Positions 36,839 through 45,960 of a DNA stretch of 64,000 nucleotides are shown here, piece after piece. Every line of letters starts with the position of its first letter. The first letter of the stretch is position 1. The translations under genes were made by a program, and so were the position numbers. The DNA is taken from positions 1,984,001 to 2,048,000 of the forward strand of contig CP107851.1 in assembly GCA_036013505.1 (NCBI GenBank), written 5' to 3'. The DNA is from Streptomyces sp. NBC_00510 (lineage in GTDB: Bacteria; Actinomycetota; Actinomycetes; Streptomycetales; Streptomycetaceae). The notes beneath the pieces are model-generated. The model had not been told where the DNA came from, searched no databases, and saw only the letters and a program-made list of their open reading frames with translations.

Positions 36839-39800
36839 CGGCGGCGGCCCTTCCGGGTGGCACGGGTGGTGAGTTCTTCGAAGCCGGGGGCGTCGCCGGC
36901 GCGGACGCGTTCCCAGGCGCGGGCGAACAGTTCGGGCACGGGCAGCAGCGGCACGACGCGGGCGTGGTCGCGGACCGGGTAGAGGCCTTCCTTCCAGGTC
37001 TCCACGGGAAGGGCGGGCGCCTTGAGGTCGCGCCAGCCGCAGGGCAGGAAGAGGGTGCGGCCGGCTCGGGGGCGCTTGGCCTCGACGACGAGGCCGGTCG
37101 CGGCCAGTTCGGCGCGGGCCTTCTTCGTGCGGGCGGGCTTCCAGTCCGTCCAGCGGGCGCAGTTGCGGTCCGTGGGGTCGGGCAGGGCGAGCAGCTGGAG
37201 GTAGAGCGCGGCGGCGTCCTCGCCCAGGCCGTGGGCCGCGGCGACCTCGGTGACCAGGGCGGGCACGGAGACCATGGGGTCCTGGGCGTGACCGGCGGGT
37301 GCGCCGGGTTCACCGCCCGCCGCGACGGCGCGGGCGAGTTCGCCGCCGAGCACGGCGCGCAGCGCCTGGATGCCGCCGCCCCGGATGCCGACGAGGCCCT
37401 CGACGAGGCCGAGGACGGGGTCCTCGGACCCGGTCAGCCCGGCCGGGCGGACGAGGACCGTCTCGGTGTCGCCGTACCAGGGTCGGAGCACGAGCGCGTC
37501 GCCCGCGTGGGTCAGGCCGTGGGCGTCGGCGCCGCCGGCGGTGGGCAGCCCGTACGCCGTGCGGATCTGGACGGCGGTGGGGCCGCCCTTCTCCGTCCAG
37601 GCGATGTCGAGGTCGACCAGCAGGCCCGGGTCGGCGATCCGCCGCCGCAGCGCCGCCAGGCCCTCGGGGAGGGCGGCGCGCAGCGGATGTCCGTACGGCA
37701 GCCCGTAGGCGAGCCCGGCGAGCACGGCGACGGCACCGGTGATGTCGTGCCGTCCGGGCAGGGCCGCGGGGTCGGCGGGGACGAGGTTGCCGTCCTTGTC
37801 GGGGCGTTGCACGGTGGTGCGGCTCAGCCAGGGCGTCAGCGCGGGGTTGAGCACGGCCTCGGCGGACGCGGTGGTGACTCCGGCGAGTTCGGCGGCGACG
37901 TCCTCCGGCAGGCGGACGACGGCGCCGAGGCGCTGCCCCCACACCCGGCCGGCGGCGGCGGTGTCGGGGCCGCTGCCCCACAGGTCGGCGGGGTCGTCGG
38001 GCAGCAGGGCCCCGAGGACGGCCGCGTGGTCGTCCTCGGAGAGGGAGCTGAGCAGGCCCTCGCCGAGGCTCTTCTGGCGTGCCTTCAGGTCGATGCGGGC
38101 GAGGGCTTCGGCGTCCGGGTCCTGCGGCCGCCCGGCGAGCAGCAGGGTCGCCTGGACGGGGCCGAGGCCGCCGCCGGTCGCCGCCGCGAGCGCGGCGGGG
38201 GCACCGGGGCGCCAGGGCGCGGGGCCCTTGTCGCGGATGAGGCGGGTGACGGCGGTGAGCCGCTCGGCGGGGAAGACCGGCCTACGGTCCGTCTCGTCCT
38301 CCAGGGTGAAGTGGGCGACGGCGCCGAACACCCCGGTGGGGTCGTGGTCGAGGGCGAGCCAGTGGACGCGGTCGCGGTCGCCGTCGACGCTCTGGCAGCC
38401 GAGGATCACGACGGTGCGGCCGTCCTTGCGCAGGACCTGGCCCGCGCGCCGCTGCTTCCCGTGCTTCTCCACGAGGACGATCTCGCGAAGTCCGCTCCCT
38501 GGCACCGCCAGCGGGCCCTCGGTGATCGCGTCGAAGAGCAGCAGGAGGGCTTCGCGTGCGGCCTGCGTGACGGCGGGCGACGCCGCCCGGTAGGCGAGCG
38601 GCCGCAGCACGGACAGGGCGGGCAGCCACCCCAGGCCCATGCCGGGGACGGTGTGTTCGTCGCTGTGCCAGCCGTCGCCCGGGTCACCCAGTTCCGCCCG
38701 GTCCGGCAGCGGCTTGCCCTCGGCCTCCTTGCCGGACAGGACGTGGTTGACCGCCCGGATCTGCTGCAGGGCGCTCCACTGGGGGGTGCCGCTCCACCAG
38801 TGGCCGTGCCGGCCCGCGATGCCGTCCAGGGCGGTGCGCAGGGTGCCGTCGTCGCCGTGCAGCGGCTTGTGGTCGGCGAACATGTCCTGGGTGCGCCGGA
38901 GCGACTGCCGCGGCTTGTCGGTGGGCGGGACGACGAAGGAGGCGACGGACTCGGCGTGCCGCAGCGTGCCCCGGACGAGGGCGGTGACGCCGATGAGCAG
39001 CCGCTCGTCCGTGAGGGCCGGCAGGGCGGCGGCGACGGCGGACCTCGCGACGGTCTCCGCGGACGGACCGGTGTACTTCTTCGTCCTGTTCACCTCGGCC
39101 TGGTGCTCCGCCAGGGCGTGGGCGGCGACGCGCAGCGTTTCGGCGGCCTGCTCGTCGGTGAGGGCGCGGAGCACCGCCGAGGCCCCTTCGTCACGGGGGC
39201 GCAGGGCGTGCCAGTACGCGAGCGGCGGTACGTAGCGGGTGCCGGCGGCGAACTCGCCGCCCTGCTCGGTGAACGCCACGCTGCCCAGTTCGTCGTCGCA
39301 GGTGACGTCGCCCGCCGCGTACAGCGACACCTTCTGGTGGGTGAGCGCGACGACGGGCTCGGCCCCGCCGGGGAGCCGCAGCGCGCCGAGCGGTACGCGG
39401 CGTGCCCACCCCTGCTTGCGGGTGGGGAGGGCGACGGTGCGGCCGTCCGGGGTGCCGGCGACGGTGCGGGACCCGCCGCCCTCGCCTTCGACGCGGACCC
39501 AGCGGCCGAGGACGGTGCCGTCGGTGCCGAAGGGGCTCCGCTCGAGCCCGGGTTGCAGCGGCAGGACCTCGCAGTCCTCCTGGCTGAGCCGTGCGCCGTC
39601 GAGGATGCCGGAGCGGAGGAAGGCGGGCAGCGAGGCGCGCCCGTGGATGCCGGAGGCCGGGTCGTACTCCATCCACACCTCGTGGCGGCCCTGCTTGCCC
39701 TGGCGCCAGAGCGCGGTGCCGTCGCCGAGTACGGGGCGGCCGGCCGGCAGCACGGTGTCTCCGGCGTGCAGGGTGCGGCCTCCGGTGGCGCGGCCGCCGC

Positions 39801-41814
39801 CGGGCAGCGGGATCGACGGGGCGGCGACGTGGCCGTGCCACCAGTGCGGGAGCTGTTCGCCGCCGAGGGTGAACACCTCGGCGGGCCGGGCGGACCAGTA
39901 GCCGAGCTGCTTGTCGTCCTGCCGCCACATGACGAGGAGTTCGCCGTCGGCCCAGCGGAAGTGGGGGCGGTTCCAGCGGTCGAGTTCGACGGGGATGCGC
40001 AGGTCGTGGTCGAGCAGCACCTTGTCGGGCCCGACGACGACGGCCTTGTCCCCGCGGGCGAGGATCAGCGCGGGCCAGGCCTCGGCGACGGCCAGGGTGT
40101 GGTCCTTGTTCTTGGCGACCGCGGCGTCGAGCAGGCGCAGGCCCTCGTCGAGGGCGGGCCACCCCAGTTCGTCGAGGATGCCCTCGCGCAGCGTGCGGCC
40201 GAGCAGCGGCGCGATCTCCTGCGCGGCGACCCGGGCCACGGCCTGCGGGTTGACCCGGGCCGCGACGGAACGGAACGGGCGCAGCCGGCTGATCGCGCTG
40301 CGGGCGGCGGGCAGGCCCGCGGCACGGGTGAACTGCGCGGCGGCCTCCTCCAGCCATGCGCGCAGGACGTCGCCGAGCACCGGGTGGCCGGCCAGGGCCT
40401 CCAGCACGCCGGCCAGTCCGCGGTCCTCGCCGAGGCTGCCGACGGCCTTGTGCAGCAGGCGGCGCAAGCGCGGGTCGGCACCGGTGGCGACGAGGTCGCG
40501 GCGGGCCGGGTCGGCGGTCTCCAGCCAGCGGTGGAGCGGCAGGTGCACGGTCACGTCCTCGGCGGGGACGGTCAGCGGCACGCGCTCGGCGGCGCACAGG
40601 TCGAGCAGGTCGAGTTCGGCCCCGTGGTGCCAGCGGCCGGTGAAGAGGTCGACGGGCCTGTTGTCGGCCCGCAGCCGGGGCGCCATGCGGCTGACGAGGT
40701 CGAGGGTGGCCGCGGAGCGTTCGGGGGCGCCGGAGCCGTGCTTGCGGTGGCTCGCCCAGCGGCTGAGCCAGTCGGCCGCGTCGACGGCCCGCGAGGCCTC
40801 CCCCGCCTCGCCGGTGAGCAGGGTGTCGGCACCGGTCTCGACGAGCAGGGCGAGCCAGAACTCGTCGCCCTCGGCGTCGCGGCCTAGTCCGGCCGGCATG
40901 ATCTCCAGCAGCCGTGCCCGGACGGCCGGTTCGCGCTCGGCGAGGACGGCGAGGGTGGCGCGGTAGGCGGTCCAGAAGGAGCCGGGGGCACGGACGACGG
41001 CAGGCGAGGCGACGAGGTCCGCGACGAGGGCGCACTCCTCGGTGACCCGGTTGAGGCCCGCTGCCTTGATCAGGCTGCGGGCGTCCTGGGGCAGGGACGC
41101 GTACGGGGGCATCCCGGCGGCGCAGCGCTCCACCGTCAGTTGCCGGAACTGCCGCCAGGCCTCGGCTGGGTCCAGCCGCCGTGCGAGGTCCTTGACGTGC
41201 TCCTTGAGGGCCTTGACGGTGAGGGCGCCGGCGAAGGCGAACTCCAGGAAGACGGCGCGCTGGCGGTCCTCGTCGACGGCGAGGCCGTGGACGCGCTCGG
41301 CGGCACGGGCCTTGCCGAAGAAGGCGGCGGCGTACGTGGTGTTCTCGTGCTGGAGGAAGACGCGCGCCGCCTGCTCGTGGAAGGTGGGCAGGAAGTGCGG
41401 TACCGCGCGGCCCAGACGCTCGGCGAGCGCGTCGAAGCCGTCCTTGGCCGCGCCGGCACGGGACTTGGCCATCCGGGCGAGCCGCTCGACGTCCTTGACC
41501 AGGGCGAGCGCGTGGTGGCCGTTGGCCGGGTCGTTGACCAGGGCCCAGGCGGGGAACCCGAGGGTCTCCCGGCGGACCTGGCCGACCTCGGGGGCCTCGT
41601 CCTCACGGCTCAGACCGAGGAAGTCCAGGGCCAGGTCCTCGGCCTCACCGAGGGTACCGGGCACAAGGCGGACGACGCGCCGGTCGTCCAGCACGGGGTG
41701 GGTGTAGGTGCGGACGGTGAGGATGTCGGCGTCCTCGCGCGTGCTGGTGCCGGGTGGCAGCACGGCGCCCGCGTCGAGCAGCGCGGTCGTGGTGGTGGGG
41801 TCGTACGTGGTCAT
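36835..41814 (-). CDS. Giant DUF4132-domain protein (YehI/MolR-like)
   Basis: A 1659-residue, mostly helical protein without signal peptide or membrane segment. Regions such as WHSDEHTVPGMGLGWLPALSVLRPLAYR and HWLALDHDPTGVFGAVAHFTLEDE recall the DUF4132 proteins, of which E. coli YehI is the best known (once proposed as a molybdate regulator, role unproven). I do not see a clear nuclease, kinase or protease motif. It is coupled at both ends (ATGA) to a smaller DUF4132-type protein and to the MoxR ATPase. As the largest and most variable part of the system it is the likely recognition or effector scaffold (inference). Confidence 0.85.
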   Translation of the reverse strand: MTTYDPTTTTALLDAGAVLPPGTSTREDADILTVRTYTHPVLDDRRVVRLVPGTLGEAEDLALDFLGLSREDEAPEVGQVRRETLGFPAWALVNDPANGHHALALVKDVERLARMAKSRAGAAKDGFDALAERLGRAVPHFLPTFHEQAARVFLQHENTTYAAAFFGKARAAERVHGLAVDEDRQRAVFLEFAFAGALTVKALKEHVKDLARRLDPAEAWRQFRQLTVERCAAGMPPYASLPQDARSLIKAAGLNRVTEECALVADLVASPAVVRAPGSFWTAYRATLAVLAEREPAVRARLLEIMPAGLGRDAEGDEFWLALLVETGADTLLTGEAGEASRAVDAADWLSRWASHRKHGSGAPERSAATLDLVSRMAPRLRADNRPVDLFTGRWHHGAELDLLDLCAAERVPLTVPAEDVTVHLPLHRWLETADPARRDLVATGADPRLRRLLHKAVGSLGEDRGLAGVLEALAGHPVLGDVLRAWLEEAAAQFTRAAGLPAARSAISRLRPFRSVAARVNPQAVARVAAQEIAPLLGRTLREGILDELGWPALDEGLRLLDAAVAKNKDHTLAVAEAWPALILARGDKAVVVGPDKVLLDHDLRIPVELDRWNRPHFRWADGELLVMWRQDDKQLGYWSARPAEVFTLGGEQLPHWWHGHVAAPSIPLPGGGRATGGRTLHAGDTVLPAGRPVLGDGTALWRQGKQGRHEVWMEYDPASGIHGRASLPAFLRSGILDGARLSQEDCEVLPLQPGLERSPFGTDGTVLGRWVRVEGEGGGSRTVAGTPDGRTVALPTRKQGWARRVPLGALRLPGGAEPVVALTHQKVSLYAAGDVTCDDELGSVAFTEQGGEFAAGTRYVPPLAYWHALRPRDEGASAVLRALTDEQAAETLRVAAHALAEHQAEVNRTKKYTGPSAETVARSAVAAALPALTDERLLIGVTALVRGTLRHAESVASFVVPPTDKPRQSLRRTQDMFADHKPLHGDDGTLRTALDGIAGRHGHWWSGTPQWSALQQIRAVNHVLSGKEAEGKPLPDRAELGDPGDGWHSDEHTVPGMGLGWLPALSVLRPLAYRAASPAVTQAAREALLLLFDAITEGPLAVPGSGLREIVLVEKHGKQRRAGQVLRKDGRTVVILGCQSVDGDRDRVHWLALDHDPTGVFGAVAHFTLEDETDRRPVFPAERLTAVTRLIRDKGPAPWRPGAPAALAAATGGGLGPVQATLLLAGRPQDPDAEALARIDLKARQKSLGEGLLSSLSEDDHAAVLGALLPDDPADLWGSGPDTAAAGRVWGQRLGAVVRLPEDVAAELAGVTTASAEAVLNPALTPWLSRTTVQRPDKDGNLVPADPAALPGRHDITGAVAVLAGLAYGLPYGHPLRAALPEGLAALRRRIADPGLLVDLDIAWTEKGGPTAVQIRTAYGLPTAGGADAHGLTHAGDALVLRPWYGDTETVLVRPAGLTGSEDPVLGLVEGLVGIRGGGIQALRAVLGGELARAVAAGGEPGAPAGHAQDPMVSVPALVTEVAAAHGLGEDAAALYLQLLALPDPTDRNCARWTDWKPARTKKARAELAATGLVVEAKRPRAGRTLFLPCGWRDLKAPALPVETWKEGLYPVRDHARVVPLLPVPELFARAWERVRAGDAPGFEELTTRATRKGRRR

Positions 41815-42665
41815 GCCGCCTGCTCCTCGTCCTCGATGTCGCGTCCCGCGTAGAGCGCGGCCGCCATGCGCATGCCCTCCGACCAGGCGACGGCGCCGAC
41901 CTGGGAGAAGGTCAGGGTCTTCCCGGCGGTGTCGGTCCAGGACAGGGACCCGGTCTCGGTCTCGCTCCAGCCGTCGTAGTCGCCGATCCAGATGCGGGCC
42001 TCGACGGCGCGGCCGTCCTCCAGTACGGGGCAGACGGAGTGCCCGCCGCGCACGCGGTAGCCGAGGGAGGTGGCGCGGCCGTGCAGGAAGCGCAGCTCCT
42101 TGAAGGTGCCGCCCGCGTACTCCTCGACGAGCGTGCCCTCGGGGTCGAGCCCGGCGGGCCGCTGCCACACCTCGCGGAAGAGCTGCTGCGCATTCTGCTC
42201 CACGCCCAGCTCGACGGCGAACTCCCGCAGCTCCTCCAGGTCGTCGAGGAGCACGGGATGCGGGAGGCGGACCATGTCCGGGGCGATGCGCACGGTGTCG
42301 CCGTCGAGGTCGACCAGGCCGAGGCCGCGCTCGGCGTCGGCGTCCCGCAGGAAGCCGGCGACCTGACCGTCCTCCCCGGTGACGACGAGGTCGCGCAGGG
42401 CCGCCCGCCATGCCGGGTCGGGCCACACGCGGCCGATCACGGCGAGGGGCACCGGCAGCGAACGCACCATCCAGCGCTCGACGTCGGCCAGGCACCGGCG
42501 TTCGTGCCGTTCCAGCCATTCGGCGAGCTGCCGCAGTCCCGTCACCGCCGGGTCGTCCGCCAGCTTGGCCGGCACCGACTTCAGCCGGCGGCCGGTCGCG
42601 TTGCGGCACACGACCTTCCCTTCGTGGAGGGCGACTTCGTAGTCGCCCGCCGTGACCCACCCCAT
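41811..42665 (-). CDS. DUF4132-like protein, first gene of the MoxR-VWA operon
   Basis: A 284-residue soluble protein. The N-terminus (MGWVTAGDYEVALHEGKVVC, then LKSVPAKLADDPAVTGLRQLAEWLERHERRC) and the C-terminal part (SLGYRVRGGHSVCPVLEDGR; FSQVGAVAWSEGMRMAAALY) fit the C-terminal DUF4132 domain as a stand-alone copy. No catalytic motif is seen. GGGAGG lies 8 nt before the ATG. Its stop overlaps the start of the giant DUF4132 gene. It opens the operon and its promoter lies in the 173-bp gap to the divergent solute-binding-like gene. Confidence 0.8.
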   Translation of the reverse strand: MGWVTAGDYEVALHEGKVVCRNATGRRLKSVPAKLADDPAVTGLRQLAEWLERHERRCLADVERWMVRSLPVPLAVIGRVWPDPAWRAALRDLVVTGEDGQVAGFLRDADAERGLGLVDLDGDTVRIAPDMVRLPHPVLLDDLEELREFAVELGVEQNAQQLFREVWQRPAGLDPEGTLVEEYAGGTFKELRFLHGRATSLGYRVRGGHSVCPVLEDGRAVEARIWIGDYDGWSETETGSLSWTDTAGKTLTFSQVGAVAWSEGMRMAAALYAGRDIEDEEQAA

Positions 42666-42702
42666 GCGTGCCTCCCTGCAACGCCGTGATCAAGTGACCG
42701 GA

Positions 42703-42748
42703 ACACTAGGCGAGGCCACTGACAACGCCCCCGTCACCCTGTTGACAA
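42703..42748 (-). promoter_or_regulatory. Putative promoter/repeat region of the MoxR-VWA operon
   Basis: On the minus strand a TAGTGT -10-like hexamer (42708-42703) lies 37 bp before the ATG, and two direct copies of TTGTCA occur at 42725-42720 and 42748-42743, 23 bp apart (about two helical turns). No copy has correct -35 spacing, so the repeats may be an activator or repressor site. Weak evidence. Confidence 0.3.
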
Positions 42749-42838
42749 GAGGCCGGGCCGCAACCGGAACGAGGCGGAGGCAGACGTCGGCGGGGGCCGT
42801 GCCGGGCCGCCGGCGAGGCCGGGCCTAGACTCCGCACC

Positions 42839-43561
42839 ATGAGCACCGTGACTGCCGCCGTCGTGAGGGACCTGGCGCCGACGGGCGTTCTGCGGGCGTC
42901 GATCAACCTGGGCAACCCGGTGCTGGCGCACGGCACCGCGCAGTCCCCCGGCGGCGTCACCGTCGACATCGCGCGCGAGGTGGGCGCCCGGCTGGACGTG
43001 CCGGTGGAACCGGTCTGCTTCGACGCGGCACGCAAGTCGTTCGAGGCCATGGCGTCGGGTCGGGCCGACATCTGCTTCCTCGCGGTCGAGCCCGCCCGGG
43101 AGGCGGAGGTCGCCTTCACCGCGCCGTACGTGGTGATCGAGGGGGTGTTCGCCGTGCCCCGCGGCTCGCAGGTCGGCGCGGTGGACGAGGTGGACCGCGC
43201 GGGTGTCCGGATCGGCGTGAAGCGCGGTTCCGCCTACGACCTCTTCCTGTCGCGCACGCTGCGCCACGCCACCGTCGTCCGCGGGGACGAGGGGGTGGAC
43301 GTCTTCCGCGCCGAGGGCCTGGAGGTCGCGGCCGGGATCGGGCAGCCGATGGCCGGGTACGTCGCGCGGCACCCCGACCTCCGCCTCGTCGAGGGCGCGT
43401 TCATGCAGATCCTGCAGGCCGTCGGCACGACGGTGGACCGGCTGCCGGAGTCCGTCGCCTTCCTCCGCGAGGTCGTCGAGGAGCTGAAGGCGGACGGGTT
43501 CGTCGCCCGGGCCCTGCTCCGGGCCGGGCAGTCCGGCGCGCTGGTCGCCCCGCCCGCCTGA
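42839..43561 (+). CDS. Family-3 solute-binding-like protein without signal peptide
   Basis: A 240-residue protein with the amino-acid-binding (SBP_bac_3) fold: GVLRASINLGNP, VDIAREVGARLDVPVEPV, FEAMASGRADICFLAVEPARE, FTAPYVVIEGVFAVP. Normal members are lipoproteins or periplasmic, but this N-terminus (MSTVTAAVVRDLAPTG) has no signal or lipobox, so it is predicted cytosolic. It may be an enzyme-like or sensor derivative. No ABC permease or ATPase is adjacent. TAGACT lies 7 nt before the ATG (leaderless promoter). Confidence 0.85.
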   Translation: MSTVTAAVVRDLAPTGVLRASINLGNPVLAHGTAQSPGGVTVDIAREVGARLDVPVEPVCFDAARKSFEAMASGRADICFLAVEPAREAEVAFTAPYVVIEGVFAVPRGSQVGAVDEVDRAGVRIGVKRGSAYDLFLSRTLRHATVVRGDEGVDVFRAEGLEVAAGIGQPMAGYVARHPDLRLVEGAFMQILQAVGTTVDRLPESVAFLREVVEELKADGFVARALLRAGQSGALVAPPA

Positions 43562-43724
43562 CGGGACCCCTTCGGCGCGATCCGTCCCCGTGCGTCGCAC
43601 GACACCCGCGACGGCACGCGAGTCGACGGTGTGACGATTCGCCACCCCTGCACGGGCTTGGCGATCTCCGGTAACGGGGATCATCACAAGAGCACACAAG
43701 GGGGATGCAACGGGGGGATGTGCC

Positions 43725-45605
43725 ATGGGGACGGTCTTCGCCGCGCCCGCGGCCGCCGCCGGGGACGGCGGCCCGTGGCCCCAGGGGTTCTGGGAGCAGT
43801 CCGGGGGCACCGCCGTGTGGGTGCTCGGCATCTTCGCGGTCGCCGTGTTCATCGGCCTGGTACGGCTGGGGTCGGGGCTGCTGCGCCGCCACCGCGGCAA
43901 CCGGCTGCTGCCCGTGGTGGTGTGCGAGGACCGCGGTCTGCTCGGCGGCCACGGCAACTGCCACCGCGGCAACGGCGGCGGGCCGGGAGGCCCCGACCAC
44001 GGCCACGAGTCCGCGGCGACCGCCGAACTGGCCGCGTACATCACGGAGCACATGGCCGCCGACGCGCTCGGCCCGAACGTCCTGACCCCCGGCAGCGGCA
44101 CGACCATCGGGCCCGATCCGGCGCCGGAGACCGCCTCCTCCCCGCACGGCTGGGTGGACGTCATGAAGCGGCTCGCGTTCTTCCGTCCCCGGGCGTACCA
44201 CGTGATGCTGCACCGCCTGTCGACGGGCGACCAGCCGACCCGCTTCTCGGTGCGGATCCCGTACATGCCGAAGAACACGGTGGTGGCCGCGACCATCATG
44301 GAGGGCCGCGCGCCGGAGCCCGGCGCGGCGGACGGCGGCCGGCGCGACGCCGACCGGGAGCTGTACGAACGTGTCGCCTGCTACTGCACCGTCAAGATCC
44401 TCGCCGACCCGCGCTCTCAGGACCGCATCCCCCGCTGGGAGAGCTGGGGCGACGACCCCGACGCGTACCGCTGCTACCGCATGGGCACCAAGGCGCAGGA
44501 AGACGCGCTGGCCGCGGACAAGCGCCGGGACGTGGCCGGGGAACGGGCCGGGCACGAGCGGGCCTTGAAGCACTTCGAGGAGGCCGCGGCGCTGGTGCCG
44601 GGGAACCTCACCGTCCGGTTGCACCAGGCGGGCGTCCTGGAGCTGATGAGCCAGTTCCCCGGCGTCGCCGAGCCCGGTGACTACATCCGGCAGGCCGTGG
44701 AGATCTACAAGTACTGCGTCCAGCTGTGGCCCGAGCACATGGAGACGGCCTACCGGCTCTCCATCGCCCGCGCCGAGGAGAGCCGCTACCCGGCGCACAG
44801 GGACGAGCGGGCGAGGCGCCGCGAACCCCGTTCGCGGGAGCACCTGCGGCTGCTGCTCAGGCGGCTGTCGCGGCGTGCCATCCTGCGCCGGTACGCCCGC
44901 ACCTGGCTCCCCGGCCGCCGCAACCTCGGCGAACGCCGCTACTGGCGGCAGTGGTGGGCCATGGAACGGCCCCGTCCCGCCCTGCGCACCCGCCGCCGCT
45001 CCTTCCGCGGGGCGGTGCGGATCGCCAGCGCCGCCGAGGTGCTGCGCGAGAACGTCTCCCCCGGTCCGCGGGAGTTGCGGACGGCGTTCCGCGACGTGGC
45101 GAGCGAGGTCACCGGGGGCTGGGCGCGGTGGGGCCGGCTGTGGGGCGGGCCCGACTGGGGGCTGCGCCGCCTGCTCTACGCCGACCACCACACGGGCGCG
45201 GACCACACGGGCGGGGACGCCCACAGCCGGGCGGGAATCGCCGGTTCCGCGCCCCGGCACCGCGGTTCGAACCGGGCCGCCGCCGGATACCTCGTCAACT
45301 ACAACGCCGCCTGCTTCCTCAGCCTGGCGCTGGCGGCGCGGCCCCCCGTCGGCTCCGCCGCCTGGACGGACGACGAGTGGCGCGAGGACTGTGCGCGGGC
45401 GGCCGTCGTCCAGCTCAACACCAGTCTCCGGGTCACCCGCAGCCAGTTCTCGGCGGCCTGGGCCGAACGCGACACGGACCTGCGCCCGCTGTTCACCGGC
45501 CGTCTGGGCGGCGGGCCGGTGGCGGGCTGGGGCGAGATCGGACGCAACTGGGCCCGGTTCACGGGCATCGACGTCACGGAGGAGCCGGCCGGCGCCCGCC
45601 CGTAA
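43725..45605 (+). CDS. Hypothetical membrane-anchored protein with helical-repeat-like region
   Basis: A 626-residue protein that I do not recognise. One transmembrane helix near the N-terminus (about residues 28-50, GTAVWVLGIFAVAVFIGLVRL) is followed by a Gly/His/Cys-rich stretch (GLLGGHGNCHRGNGGGPGGPDHGH, given here in parts: GLLGGHGNCHRGN and GGPGGPDHGH). A TPR-like helical region lies around residues 270-350 (HERALKHFEEAAALVPGNLTVRLHQ), then Arg-rich segments. NYNAACFLSLALA near residue 525 resembles the Asn-Ala-Ala-Cys repeat edge seen in TPR-type proteins. It has no enzymatic motif, and its neighbours give no clue. Likely a cell-envelope scaffold. Confidence 0.75.
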   Translation: MGTVFAAPAAAAGDGGPWPQGFWEQSGGTAVWVLGIFAVAVFIGLVRLGSGLLRRHRGNRLLPVVVCEDRGLLGGHGNCHRGNGGGPGGPDHGHESAATAELAAYITEHMAADALGPNVLTPGSGTTIGPDPAPETASSPHGWVDVMKRLAFFRPRAYHVMLHRLSTGDQPTRFSVRIPYMPKNTVVAATIMEGRAPEPGAADGGRRDADRELYERVACYCTVKILADPRSQDRIPRWESWGDDPDAYRCYRMGTKAQEDALAADKRRDVAGERAGHERALKHFEEAAALVPGNLTVRLHQAGVLELMSQFPGVAEPGDYIRQAVEIYKYCVQLWPEHMETAYRLSIARAEESRYPAHRDERARRREPRSREHLRLLLRRLSRRAILRRYARTWLPGRRNLGERRYWRQWWAMERPRPALRTRRRSFRGAVRIASAAEVLRENVSPGPRELRTAFRDVASEVTGGWARWGRLWGGPDWGLRRLLYADHHTGADHTGGDAHSRAGIAGSAPRHRGSNRAAAGYLVNYNAACFLSLALAARPPVGSAAWTDDEWREDCARAAVVQLNTSLRVTRSQFSAAWAERDTDLRPLFTGRLGGGPVAGWGEIGRNWARFTGIDVTEEPAGARP

Positions 45606-45686
45606 GCCACCGCCCGCCCATGAGGCACCGGGTGGCGCGCGGGCGGCGTACTCCACCGCCGCCCGCGGCGTCGTTAAAGTCGCGGC

Positions 45687-45776
45687 ATGTTAGCTGTGTT
45701 GGTCAACGGACTGCCCGGACCGGGGAAGACGGTCTTCGCCCGCGAACTGGAGCTGCCGCTGTTCAGCAAGGACTCC
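45687..45776 (+). pseudogene. P-loop kinase/AAA gene, 5' fragment (interrupted by IS605-type element)
   Basis: Encodes MLAVLVNGLPGPGKTVFARE and then LELPLFSKDS, the start of a small AAA_33/zeta-toxin-like P-loop kinase with Walker A GLPGPGKT (residues 8-15). The frame runs into the TnpB element after TCC at 45776 and stops shortly after. Its continuation is at 47184. TAAAGT six nt before the ATG suggests a leaderless promoter. Confidence 0.85.
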
Positions 45777-45960
45777 TTGACATCCTCCCCGTCCTAATGG
45801 ACGGGGATTCCTGGCTCACGTGGGCTGGGGACCGGCGGTCCTCCAGCGCTTACACGATCAGCACCAGCCGGGTTGAGACCAGCCCGGACCAGCATCACGC
45901 GAGCGGAGTTCTTGTCCCTGGGAGACACGGCTCCGCACGCGGTGCAGGTGTAGGTACGTT
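45777..45960 (-). ncRNA. Predicted omega RNA (reRNA) of the TnpB element
   Basis: TnpB guide RNAs overlap the 3' end of tnpB and end at RE, with the guide read from flanking DNA. Here the terminal hairpin at 45787-45806 overlaps the tnpB stop codon and the RNA would run through ...GATGTCAA into the flank, giving guide ggagtccttgctgaacagcg. The 5' limit (45960) is a rough guess from known sizes. Confidence 0.6.

Noticed and set aside
36817-40887. 1356-codon frame antisense to the giant DUF4132 gene
   Set aside because: Same antisense artefact; no motif, and the opposite strand has a coherent coupled operon.
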